Assembly: GCF_013449375.1 (NCBI RefSeq)
Contig: NZ_JACDRR010000021.1
Span: 8,853 to 72,852, forward strand
Direction: 5' to 3'
DNA length: 64,000 nt
Source of the DNA: Pectobacterium sp. CFBP8739
GTDB lineage: Bacteria > Pseudomonadota > Gammaproteobacteria > Enterobacterales > Enterobacteriaceae
Shown here piece after piece: positions 55,169-64,000 of the stretch. The notes beneath the pieces are model-generated. The model was given only the letters and a program-made list of their open reading frames with translations, was not told the DNA's origin and ran no database searches. A program made the translations under genes and the position numbers. The first letter of the stretch is position 1, and each line of letters begins with the position of its first letter.

Positions 55169-57772
55169 TTACCAGGTGTAAGCGACACCAAGCCAGAACT
55201 GGCGACCGGGTTTGTAGGTCACGATCGTGGTATTAATATTAGTTTTCTGCTGCGTTTCAACTACTTTATCCAGAACGTTCAGCACATCCAACGTGATATC
55301 CAGCGTCTGAGTTTTGTATATCGGCTGAGAGTAAGAAAAACGCCAGTCATAGGAGATAAAGTCGTCGTATTGGGTGGAGATATATTCTTTCGCCTCTCCG
55401 GTAAAGTTAGGTTCAGCGTTACAGGCAGGGCTGCCACCAGGACACACCGTATTCAATGCCAGAGGAGTATAGCCTTTGTAACCGGAGGTATAGCCGACAC
55501 GCTGACCCCAATTGAGGCGAATGGCAGGGAAGTAGGTATCCACATTCAAGAAAGCGGTCCAGGGAGTATTGAAATCCATCGCATCCATATCACCTTTATA
55601 CATCAGCTTATCATCAACAATGACCCTGCTCTCATCTGAACTCACGTCATCGTAATAAGCAATCGAGTTAGCTTTATTTTCTGCAATGCTGGCGCCCAAT
55701 TTCCAATTAACTTCTGCGAAGCTGAAACGATGCGGGCTAATTGGCTCCACTTCCAGAGACAATGTATTCCCTTCCGTACGTCCAGCATTATTCATCACAC
55801 GGTAGCGTTGCCCATTAACGGTCTTTGATTGAGCACCAAATTGATCTTTCCCTTTGCGATTAACCCATTTCGCCGTCCATACCGTACTCATAACACGCTG
55901 TGATAGTCCCAGTGTTATTTCGTCACTGTAAGGCGTGCTTAAGTCAGAAACATCATAATCAAGACCGGCAATTCTTGCAGGGTTGGAAACCCATGGATCG
56001 TTGGGCGATGTACGGTTTTGAATAATATTTGTATTAATCCCCTGACGCAGTTTATACGACAGCATATTCGCGCCATAATAGCGATTCGCCCCACCAAACA
56101 GACGTGTTGATCGGTCGCCGAAAACATCATAAGAGGCAGAAAAACGGGGCGCGAAATTCAGGTTCTCCAGAAAATCATCATAACTAGCACGCACACCAGG
56201 GGTCACTTCTACACGGCCAAAAGAAATACTATCCTGAAGGTAAACGGCGTAATTAGTATAACTTCCCTCAACGGTACGTTCTGGATATAGAGTCCGGCCT
56301 TTGAAATATTGTTCCCCGGCAATACAATAGTCATCCCCAGCTTGACATACTGTATTTTTATCAAAAGTTGGTCTTGCTCGACTTGAGCTAACATCGCTAA
56401 AGCGGCGGTATCTTGTGTTATAAGAATCAACTTGCCAGCCTAAATCTAACTGATGCTGGGTTCCCCAGATTGCTAAAGGGTTAAGCTCATAGTCCTGCTT
56501 TAATGTAATTGTGCTTTTTTCTGTTGCAAACGTTCCGGCTCCGCCTATTAATGAATTTTGATAGCTACCAGCAGGAACAGAACTAACCCAGTCAATTTTT
56601 TCGGAAATAAAATTATCCCTTGTACTGTAACGATTCCATGTCTGAAAAGAATTTGACTCATGTTCAATTTTATTTTGTTCAGACTGATATCCCGCCAAGC
56701 TGATCACTTTCCCCCAGTTGGCATTGTGCTCCCACTCCATATTGAAGCGATAACCACCGCCAGTATTAGTGAACGAACCGTTTTTAACATCTCGTTTATA
56801 ATATTTTGATTCGTGCGGAGAATACATGCCCATCATTCGAACAATATCACCATTATCCGCCAGATAGACGCCTTTTAGCAGGTAGGTTTCACTCACTCGC
56901 TCCTGATCATCCCACTGTTGCAAATACTGATGATAATAGGGAATATCTGACTGCTGGCGGTTATAGGCAAAAATAAAGCCAGCTTTATCACTCAACGGCT
57001 GATTAAAGGTGGCTGAATAGAACTGCTTCTTAAATTTCGGTTGGTAATATAAGTTAGTAGCAGAATAGAAATTTTCGCTAATATTGGAATCAACGTGATA
57101 ACTCGTCCAGCTATCGTTCGAGGTTCGGTAAGAAACCTTGCCAAATACATTATCCAGTTTGGGATCCATCAGTTTGGCATCCACCACACCGCCAGTAAAA
57201 TCACCGTACTTAGCGGATATGTTGCTATCAAATACTTCCAGCGACTCAATCAACTCTGAATTAATCCAGAATGACTGTGTCCCACCTGCCGGTAGATCTG
57301 TCGCATTATAACCATCAGGATCAGTATCTAGCTGACCCTTATTGGCTCCTGGGTTGATATTACTATTATTCGATAACCCATCGATCATAAAATTATTGTT
57401 ATAAAATTTCTCGCCGTGGAACGAGACGTTTTCCGGTGCCAGCTCCCCCGGTGTATTACTGCTATTCGCCGTGTTCGAGAACTGCACAGCAGCGTTATTC
57501 TTCAATAACTCTGGTATCGAACCGTTTCCGGTCGGCATTTTTTTAATCTGCTCAGCATTAATGATCTGCGTCCCCATTGACTGACTGGTCGGGGTTGAGC
57601 GGACTAAAATGGTATCTTCACTATTTTCCGAAGAGGAATCACCCTGTTGTTCTTCTTCGGTTTCTGCATTGTTTTTCTGCTGATTTTCATCAACAGAGGT
57701 GTCGTTTTGCTGTGCGAGCGCAGGCGCTGATAATAATGACAAAATCATCATTAAATAGACGTTTTTATTCAT
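55169..57772 (-). CDS. fusA: TonB-dependent plant ferredoxin receptor FusA
   Basis: This 867-residue outer-membrane receptor has a 20-residue signal peptide (to PALAQ). A mature N-terminus rich in Gln, Glu and Asn follows. The plug domain (about 50-215) has QIINAEQIKKMPTGNGSIPELLKNNAAVQF and DFTGGVVDAKL. A large barrel ends in GRQFWLGVAYTW. It matches Pectobacterium FusA, which binds [2Fe-2S] plant ferredoxin and also admits pectocins M; E. coli YddB is the distant homologue. It sits between fusB and fusC. The operon promoter carries a Fur box. Confidence 0.9.
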   Translation of the reverse strand: MNKNVYLMMILSLLSAPALAQQNDTSVDENQQKNNAETEEEQQGDSSSENSEDTILVRSTPTSQSMGTQIINAEQIKKMPTGNGSIPELLKNNAAVQFSNTANSSNTPGELAPENVSFHGEKFYNNNFMIDGLSNNSNINPGANKGQLDTDPDGYNATDLPAGGTQSFWINSELIESLEVFDSNISAKYGDFTGGVVDAKLMDPKLDNVFGKVSYRTSNDSWTSYHVDSNISENFYSATNLYYQPKFKKQFYSATFNQPLSDKAGFIFAYNRQQSDIPYYHQYLQQWDDQERVSETYLLKGVYLADNGDIVRMMGMYSPHESKYYKRDVKNGSFTNTGGGYRFNMEWEHNANWGKVISLAGYQSEQNKIEHESNSFQTWNRYSTRDNFISEKIDWVSSVPAGSYQNSLIGGAGTFATEKSTITLKQDYELNPLAIWGTQHQLDLGWQVDSYNTRYRRFSDVSSSRARPTFDKNTVCQAGDDYCIAGEQYFKGRTLYPERTVEGSYTNYAVYLQDSISFGRVEVTPGVRASYDDFLENLNFAPRFSASYDVFGDRSTRLFGGANRYYGANMLSYKLRQGINTNIIQNRTSPNDPWVSNPARIAGLDYDVSDLSTPYSDEITLGLSQRVMSTVWTAKWVNRKGKDQFGAQSKTVNGQRYRVMNNAGRTEGNTLSLEVEPISPHRFSFAEVNWKLGASIAENKANSIAYYDDVSSDESRVIVDDKLMYKGDMDAMDFNTPWTAFLNVDTYFPAIRLNWGQRVGYTSGYKGYTPLALNTVCPGGSPACNAEPNFTGEAKEYISTQYDDFISYDWRFSYSQPIYKTQTLDITLDVLNVLDKVVETQQKTNINTTIVTYKPGRQFWLGVAYTW

Positions 57773-57848
57773 TTATTCAAAATCCCCAGTGAACCTTATT
57801 ATTTGAAAAATAAAATTATTTTTTTAATGACTGCTGTAACATGTATTG

Positions 57849-58823
57849 CTAATCATCAACCTGAATATGACCATTCAGTTTAAAAACGATGGAAACGACC
57901 TGATTCTCAACGGGTGCCTCCGTCCGATAGCGCCAGCGCGCCATGTCTTTCACTACATCATCGCCAAATACGCCGTCTGGCGTTTCGGACAGAATCTGTA
58001 CGTTAGTGACCGTACCGCTACCGGTAATATCGAATTTGACGCGCACTTTTCCTTCCACACCCAGCGCTTTTGCCCGAGCGGGATAATTCACGCGACGATG
58101 CAGCGCTTTGAAATTTTGGCTATTGCTTTTCCCTGCGCCACGAACCGCCTGACCGCTATCGCTCTCTCCCGCTTTGGCCGTTGTTGCGCTCCCCGACATA
58201 CCCACCGAGGATGGCATTGGAGAAGGGGCATCACCGGTTTGCGCTGTCGCTACGGGGGACTCACTTTTCTTCTCGGTCTGTTGTGTCTGCTGCGTTCTGG
58301 CCTGCTGCTGTTCTTTCGGCTTCTCTTCCCGTTTCTTTTCAGGCTGTTTTTTCTCACGCACGGGCGGCTTTTTTTCCGCTGTCGGCGTGACAGGCTTGCG
58401 TTCAATGACGGGTTGTTCAATAACGGATTGTTTAATAACGGGATTGGGGTGTTCTGGTAACGGCGTTAGGATTGGCATCACCACGGGCGTCGGTTGCGCA
58501 GCGGGAGGATCGGCTACGGGTGGCGACGTGTCGGCAGCCTGTGACATCGCAGCCGCCATCATGGTCACCTGCATGCTGCCGCCCGCGTTTCCCGCCATAT
58601 CGTCAATGTTTTCTTTCGGGGAATAGTGCAATAGAAAGAAAACCGCCAGTAACGCATGCGCCACACAGGACAACACAAAAAAGGCCAGAGAACGCCAGTT
58701 AGGGGTATCGGAATTCGACGCGGCAATTGAATAGGAATGAGCAAAAGAACGAGGGGTCAGCAATGCGCTACCGCCAGTGCGATTCGCACCGAGTAAAGCC
58801 CCCTGAAGATTTTCACGACTCAC
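57849..58823 (-). CDS. fusB: TonB-like energiser FusB for ferredoxin import
   Basis: This 324-residue TonB homologue is anchored by one helix at about 43-67 (LAFFVLSCVAHALLAVFFLL). A long Pro/Lys/Glu-rich periplasmic arm follows, then a C-terminal TonB domain (NYPARAKALGVEGKVRVKFDI to VSIVFKLNG). Work in Pectobacterium shows that FusB drives ferredoxin import and contacts FusA. The GTG at 58823 is chosen because GGAG lies 8 bases upstream; a longer frame from 58919 has no signal. About 40 residues precede the helix, longer than in E. coli TonB. It is the first gene of the fus operon. Confidence 0.9.
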   Translation of the reverse strand: MSRENLQGALLGANRTGGSALLTPRSFAHSYSIAASNSDTPNWRSLAFFVLSCVAHALLAVFFLLHYSPKENIDDMAGNAGGSMQVTMMAAAMSQAADTSPPVADPPAAQPTPVVMPILTPLPEHPNPVIKQSVIEQPVIERKPVTPTAEKKPPVREKKQPEKKREEKPKEQQQARTQQTQQTEKKSESPVATAQTGDAPSPMPSSVGMSGSATTAKAGESDSGQAVRGAGKSNSQNFKALHRRVNYPARAKALGVEGKVRVKFDITGSGTVTNVQILSETPDGVFGDDVVKDMARWRYRTEAPVENQVVSIVFKLNGHIQVDD

Positions 58824-58955
58824 TATCCAACTCCATCTCTTGAACTTCCTGGTGTCAGTCGTGCAATCACAATCTTCCAGGCAATAAAATGTAAGCAAAA
58901 TCAGAACATGAAAAAACATGTCAAGATCAAACGGAGAACATTAATAAATAATAAT

Positions 58956-58974
58956 ACAAATGAGAATCGTTTTA
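58956..58974 (-). promoter_or_regulatory. Fur box upstream of the fus operon
   Basis: ACAAATGAGAATCGTTTTA, with the core AATGAGAATCGTTTT, matches the 19-bp Fur consensus at 12 positions. It lies 130 bp before the fusB start in very AT-rich sequence, as expected for an iron-repressed import operon. Confidence 0.6.
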
Positions 58975-59048
58975 CAAATGAAAACTGTTACCTATGAAAT
59001 CTAACAAATTGCATGCAATACCATTACAAAGCGAAGCAATACGTTGAG

Positions 59049-59081
59049 TTAAAAAGAAAAAGTGCGCTAACGGAGGCGCAC
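59049..59081 (-). terminator. Terminator of ypeA
   Basis: On the minus strand GTGCGC-CTCCGTTA-GCGCAC is followed by TTTTTCTTTTT, 70 bp after the ypeA stop. Confidence 0.9.
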
Positions 59082-59151
59082 ATTTTTACAGAGAGGGGCC
59101 AGAAGGGAGAAGCAGTACAAGAGTAGCAGTTTGGCATCAGTGAAATAACAA

Positions 59152-59577
59152 TCAATACTCCCTGTCTTCAATCAGGCGTTTCCCCAGCGTGACACTATCA
59201 ACCATTTCATAGTCGAGTTTTTCATACATGCCGATGACAGCATCGTTGTCCTCACGCACCATCAGGTGGATCTTCGGACAGCCGCGGGCAATGAGTTTTT
59301 TCTCCAGTCGGCTAATCAATGCATTCGCAATGCCGCGACCACGAAAATCAGGGTGTACGCCAAGGTAGTACGCCGATCCGCGGTGGCCATCGTAACCGCC
59401 CATTACCGACCCCACGATTTCGCCGTTCACCTCTGCGACCAGAAACAGATCGGGGTCATGATTGAGCTTACGCTCGATGTCCATTTCAGGATCGTTCCAC
59501 GGGCGCAGCAAATCACAGCGTTCCCAAAGGGTGATCACGGCTTCAAAGTCATCCTGCCTGAATATGCGGATTTCCAT
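59152..59577 (-). CDS. ypeA: GNAT-family acetyltransferase YpeA
   Basis: This 141-residue N-acetyltransferase is nearly collinear with E. coli YpeA (also 141). The acetyl-CoA loop is [17 protein letters not shown], and [22 protein letters not shown] and [17 protein letters not shown] are shared. The natural substrate is unknown. The ATG at 59577 gives the family start [12 protein letters not shown]; an upstream ATG at 59589 adds four residues. It marks the right border of the fus insertion and diverges from hemF, as in E. coli. Confidence 0.92.
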   Translation of the reverse strand: MEIRIFRQDDFEAVITLWERCDLLRPWNDPEMDIERKLNHDPDLFLVAEVNGEIVGSVMGGYDGHRGSAYYLGVHPDFRGRGIANALISRLEKKLIARGCPKIHLMVREDNDAVIGMYEKLDYEMVDSVTLGKRLIEDREY

Positions 59578-59719
59578 CACAGTCGCCATTTTGCAATAAG
59601 GTAAATCGTGATTATCGCGTGATTTTTATCAGACGCAATCTCAAATTGCGCGCCGCCATCAGGAATCACACAACGGGTGACCGGGGATCGATTTGATTGA
59701 TGGTATACTGCCCGCCTGA

Positions 59720-60691
<972 letters not shown>

Positions 60692-60694
60692 GTC

Positions 60695-61147
60695 ATGCAG
60701 ATTTGGGTCGATGCCGACGCCTGTCCTAACGTCATCAAAGAAGTGCTATTTCGCGCGGCGGATCGCACGCAAACACAGGTCACGCTGGTTGCCAACCAGA
60801 CCATAAAAGTACCGCCGTCGCGCTTTATCCGCACGCTGCGCGTCTCATCGGGTTTTGATGTCGCCGATAATGAGATTGTACGCCGCACGGAGGCCGGCGA
60901 TTTGGTGATCACCGCTGATATTCCGCTGGCAGCAGAAGTGATAGAAAAAGGTGGTGCCGCGCTGAACCCGCGCGGCGAGCGCTATACGCCGGATACCATT
61001 CGAGAACGGCTGAACATGCGGGACTTTATGGACACCATGCGCGCCAGCGGAATACAAACTGGTGGCCCCAGCGCATTAAGTCAACGGGATCGTCAGCAGT
61101 TTGCTAATGAACTGGATAAGTGGTTACAGCAGGCGAAAAAACCGTAA
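60695..61147 (+). CDS. yaiI: UPF0178/DUF188 protein YaiI
   Basis: This 150-residue protein of the YaiI/YqxD family (DUF188) has the conserved start [20 protein letters not shown], and [24 protein letters not shown] near 72-95. The acidic pattern suggests a PIN-like nuclease fold, but no function is established. It is three bases after hemF. A hairpin lies 15 bp downstream. Confidence 0.93.
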   Translation: MQIWVDADACPNVIKEVLFRAADRTQTQVTLVANQTIKVPPSRFIRTLRVSSGFDVADNEIVRRTEAGDLVITADIPLAAEVIEKGGAALNPRGERYTPDTIRERLNMRDFMDTMRASGIQTGGPSALSQRDRQQFANELDKWLQQAKKP

Positions 61148-61162
61148 CGGTCTGAAGCACTC

Positions 61163-61204
61163 GCCATCCCACCGCTTCTGCTTTAGCAGGCAAGGCAGGA
61201 TGGC
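61163..61204. terminator. Hairpin between yaiI and mtr
   Basis: GCCATCC (61163-61169) pairs with GGATGGC (61198-61204), with an inner CTGC/GCAG stem. It lies between the convergent yaiI and mtr genes and could end both. Confidence 0.6.
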
Positions 61205-61213
61205 AATGCATAC

Positions 61214-62488
61214 TTAGCGATAGACTGGCAGTAAATCGAGGCTGGAAAGAATGTGTATCAGCGCAGTGCCGATACCAAATAGCAGCACCAGCGCGATCAT
61301 CGCATTACCGCCCCGCACGCGGAACAGCGGGCTACCGAAGCGAACGCGCGATGCGCGAGCCAGCAGCGCGGGCGTAATCACCGCCCACACCGTCGCCGCC
61401 AACCCGGCAAAACCAATCGCATAAATAAAGCCGTTCGGATACAGCAGCCCACCGATAACGGGCGGAAGAAAAGTCACCAGCGCCGTTTTCGCTCTCCCCA
61501 TCCGGCTATCGTCAAGCTTCAGCAAATCTGCCAGATAATCGAACAGCCCCAGCGTTACGCCGAGAAACGAACAGGCAACGGCAAAGTTGGAAAAGACGGT
61601 GAGCAATACGTCCAGATAAGGGCTGTTCAACACCCCACCCAGCGCCTGCACCAACACATCGATATTACCGCCCCGCTCGGCAATCCCAATAAAGTCAGGA
61701 CGGGCAATATTCCCCATCGTGCCAATCAGCCAGATGGCATACATCACCAACGCCAGCACGCTGCCAATAAACAAACAGCGCTTGATGATCTGCGGTTCAC
61801 GACCGTAATGCTTCACCAGACTGGGAACGTTGCCATGAAATCCGAAAGATGCCAGACAGAACGGCAACGTCATCAGCACATACGGCAGATAGCTGGGTGC
61901 CTGTTCCGCCACATTGAGTAAAACAACGGGCTTAACATTCCACAGCAGACTGCCGAACGTCATGAAAAAGGTCAGCACCTTCGCTGCCAGAAAAAAAGCG
62001 GTCATGCGGCTTACCGCCGCGGTACTCCACCACACGGTCAACGCGACAAACAGCGCAAACAGGAAACCGCCGATTCGTGCTGAGAAGTCGATCGACAACG
62101 CCGCAAACGTGTGATGGATGATGGAACCACTCGCTGAAATATAGGCGTAAGTCAAAATATAGAGGACAAAAGCAATCGATATACCGTTAATAATATTCCA
62201 GTGCTTGCCCAGCAGATCTTTAGTCAGCGTATCGAAGCTGGAGCCCGTCGGATAGTTCAGGTTGGCTTCCAGTATCATTAACCCCGAGTGATACATACAA
62301 AACCAGGTAAACACCAGCACGGCAAATGACCAGAAAAACCAGGCACCCGACATCACCACCGGCAGGGAAAACATCCCAGCGCCGATAATCGTTCCTGCAA
62401 TAATCATCGACCCGCCAAACAGCGAAGGAAGACGCCTTTCTGTACCGCTTTTTGCTACTGTATTTTCGTTCACTGCGCGTGTTGCCAT
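61214..62488 (-). CDS. mtr: Tryptophan-specific permease Mtr
   Basis: This 424-residue, 11-helix aromatic amino acid:H+ symporter is strongly similar to E. coli Mtr (414): [72 protein letters not shown] and [18 protein letters not shown]. The C-terminus [13 protein letters not shown] matches as well. The N-terminal 20 residues are longer and more charged than in E. coli. It imports tryptophan and is usually controlled by TrpR and TyrR. It is monocistronic. Confidence 0.92.
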   Translation of the reverse strand: MATRAVNENTVAKSGTERRLPSLFGGSMIIAGTIIGAGMFSLPVVMSGAWFFWSFAVLVFTWFCMYHSGLMILEANLNYPTGSSFDTLTKDLLGKHWNIINGISIAFVLYILTYAYISASGSIIHHTFAALSIDFSARIGGFLFALFVALTVWWSTAAVSRMTAFFLAAKVLTFFMTFGSLLWNVKPVVLLNVAEQAPSYLPYVLMTLPFCLASFGFHGNVPSLVKHYGREPQIIKRCLFIGSVLALVMYAIWLIGTMGNIARPDFIGIAERGGNIDVLVQALGGVLNSPYLDVLLTVFSNFAVACSFLGVTLGLFDYLADLLKLDDSRMGRAKTALVTFLPPVIGGLLYPNGFIYAIGFAGLAATVWAVITPALLARASRVRFGSPLFRVRGGNAMIALVLLFGIGTALIHILSSLDLLPVYR

Positions 62489-62631
62489 AGCCGATAGTCG
62501 CTCGTTGAATTTTTTATCGAGTCAGGGGAAGCCCCCTACAGACGAGGCGGGATCATGGCATAAAACGAAAATTATTCCATTGATTCATATCGGCTGAGCG
62601 ACTATTTGGTCGACAAACTGCGATAAGTAAA

Positions 62632-62658
62632 AAACCCAGCCGACTTCTGGCTGGGTTT
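62632..62658 (-). terminator. Terminator of maeB
   Basis: On the minus strand AAACCCAGCC and GGCTGGGTTT form a 10-bp stem ending in TTTTTT, 22 bp after the maeB stop codon. Confidence 0.9.
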
Positions 62659-62679
62659 GTCTGTATGACTGGAAATACC

Positions 62680-64000
62680 TTACAGCGGCTGAGTTTGGGC
62701 TTCTACCACTGCCAGTGCGACCATGTTCACGATCCGACGTACCGAAGCAATTGGTGTCAGGATGTGTACCGGTTTCGAAATCCCCATCAGTACCGGTCCC
62801 ACCGTCACGCCTTCTGAAGACGACACGCGCAACAGGTTATAGCTGATACGCGCAGACTCCATATTCGGCATGATTAGGATGTTAGCCGAGCCTTTCAGCG
62901 GGCTGTCTGGCATTTGCTCGCGGCGGATCGCTTCCACCAACGCGGCATCACCGTGCATCTCGCCGTCAATCTCCAGTTCTGGTGCCATCTTGTTGACCAG
63001 CGCCAGCGTTGCACGCATCTTCTGCGCCGTCGGAGAATCCGAGGTGCCGAAACTGGAGTGCGACAACAGCGCGACTTTCGGTTCGATACCGAAACGACGC
63101 ACACTTTCTGCCGCCATCAGGGTGATCTCCGCCAGCTGTTCCGGCGTTGGATCGGCATTGACGTAGGTATCAGCGATAAAGGTATTGCCGCTCGGCAGCA
63201 TCAGCGCGTTCATCGCGCCCGCCGCATGTACGCCCTCGCGGTAGCCGAGCACATTTTCCACCACGTCGAAATGCTCTTCATAGGTGCCAATCGTGCCGCA
63301 AATCAGCGCATCCGCTTCGCCACGGTGAACCATGATGGCCCCGATCAGCGTTGGATTGCCGATCACTGCACGCTGCGCTTTTTCCTGCGACACACCGCGA
63401 CGTTTCATCAGTTGGAAATACTCGCTCCAGTATGCTTTGAAGCGCGGATCCGATTCGTTGTTGACCACTTCGAAATCTTTACCGATGGTCAGTTGCAGCC
63501 CCAGTTTTTGCAGGCGCATCTCGATAACGCTCGGGCGGCCGATCAGAATCGGGAACGCCAGACCCAGCGTGACCAATTCCTGAGTAGCGTGCAGCACGCG
63601 AGCATCTTCACCTTCCGCGAATACCACACGTTTCGGCTGCTGACGCGCCTGTGCGAAGATCGGCTTCATGAACAGGTTGGTTTTGTAGACGAACTGGGTC
63701 AGTTTTTCGATGTAGGCATCGAAATCCTCGATCGGGCGCGTCGCCACACCGGAATCCATCGCCGCCTTCGCTACTGCGGGTGCGATTTTGATAATCAAAC
63801 GCGGATCGAACGGTTTCGGAATCAGATAATCCGGCCCGAATGACAGCTCCTGATCGCCGTAAGCCGATGCCACCACTTCGCTTTGCTCCGCCAGTGCCAG
63901 ATCGGCAATCGCGTGCACACAGGCCAGCTTCATCTCTTCGTTAATCGTGGTCGCGCCCACATCCAGCGCGCCGCGGAAGATGAACGGGAAGCACAGGACG
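62680..64000 (-). CDS. maeB: NADP-dependent malic enzyme MaeB, C-terminal part (cut by window edge)
   Basis: The minus-strand frame is open to the right edge and encodes the last 439 residues of a protein that is about 759 in E. coli. At the edge, LCFPFIFRGALDVGATTINE is the end of the malic enzyme domain. The rest is the phosphotransacetylase-like domain, with RVVFAEGEDARVL, ADALICGTIGTYEEH and LMGISKPVHILTP. That domain is thought to be regulatory, binding acetyl-CoA. The enzyme makes pyruvate and NADPH from malate. Confidence 0.95.
   Translation of the reverse strand, partial: VLCFPFIFRGALDVGATTINEEMKLACVHAIADLALAEQSEVVASAYGDQELSFGPDYLIPKPFDPRLIIKIAPAVAKAAMDSGVATRPIEDFDAYIEKLTQFVYKTNLFMKPIFAQARQQPKRVVFAEGEDARVLHATQELVTLGLAFPILIGRPSVIEMRLQKLGLQLTIGKDFEVVNNESDPRFKAYWSEYFQLMKRRGVSQEKAQRAVIGNPTLIGAIMVHRGEADALICGTIGTYEEHFDVVENVLGYREGVHAAGAMNALMLPSGNTFIADTYVNADPTPEQLAEITLMAAESVRRFGIEPKVALLSHSSFGTSDSPTAQKMRATLALVNKMAPELEIDGEMHGDAALVEAIRREQMPDSPLKGSANILIMPNMESARISYNLLRVSSSEGVTVGPVLMGISKPVHILTPIASVRRIVNMVALAVVEAQTQPL

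Larger units (their letters stand above)
58824..59151. other. Intergenic region between fusB and ypeA
   Basis: About 330 bp without a gene. The left half is AT-rich and holds the fus promoter and Fur box. The right half holds the ypeA terminator. Confidence 0.6.

Overview
The window reads as chromosomal DNA of a soft-rot enterobacterium, most likely Pectobacterium. The housekeeping core is enterobacterial (cysZ/zipA, cysK, ptsH-ptsI-crr, cysM, yfeX, yfeY, ypeA, hemF, mtr, maeB). Two loci point to Pectobacterium: an Svx-type secreted zinc peptidase and the four-gene Fus system for taking up plant ferredoxin as an iron source. No rRNA, tRNA, CRISPR array, prophage or intact insertion sequence was seen. 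The window cuts a gene at each edge: the C-terminus of a TetR regulator on the left and the phosphotransacetylase half of maeB on the right.

Layout. 1-7.1 kb is mosaic: an HPP membrane protein and a TetR regulator diverge across two copies of one palindrome. Then come a VOC protein, cueP behind a textbook CueR operator, a LOG-Nudix gene pair, a broken AAA ATPase beside an IS1-like scrap, and an fhuE-type receptor with a Fur box. 7.7-12.9 kb holds an AT-rich GNAT and PAS-LuxR pair, a CodB-like permease, svx, and a possible 28-residue ORF. 12.9-15.6 kb has mdtG and a secreted phytase-like esterase. 15.6-22.0 kb is the sugar-acid locus rspA-rspB-ydfJ-ydfI-rspR. 22.2-24.8 kb is alkylation repair (ada-alkB, divergent alkA-like gene). 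25.1-27.2 kb has a PACE efflux fragment and fumA. 27.5-31.9 kb is the nitric oxide system norR/norVW with three NorR sites and a sigma-54 promoter.

32-44.4 kb carries tehB, ribB with its FMN riboswitch, ubiK, yjeH, zipA/cysZ, cysK, ptsHI-crr and a two-component pair whose response regulator has an in-frame TGA. 44.6-50.3 kb has macA-macB, cysM, yfeX and yfeY. 50.6-58.8 kb is the fus operon (fusB-fusA-fusC-fusD, minus strand) inserted between yfeY and ypeA. 59.1-64 kb has ypeA, hemF, yaiI, mtr and maeB.

Iron and host interaction form the accessory theme: FhuE takes up hydroxamate siderophores, Fus strips iron from plant ferredoxin, and Svx is a secreted virulence factor. NorVW, TehB, Ada/AlkB and CueP handle nitrosative, oxyanion, alkylation and copper stress. 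Short intergenic repeats with terminal inverted repeats lie at 1.7, 17.9, 19.6, 27.4 and 44.4 kb. The most unusual observations are the UGA-C codon in the response regulator, the twin TetR operators, the 181-bp MITE-like element, the strong hairpin between fusA and fusC, and the candidate small ORF after svx.
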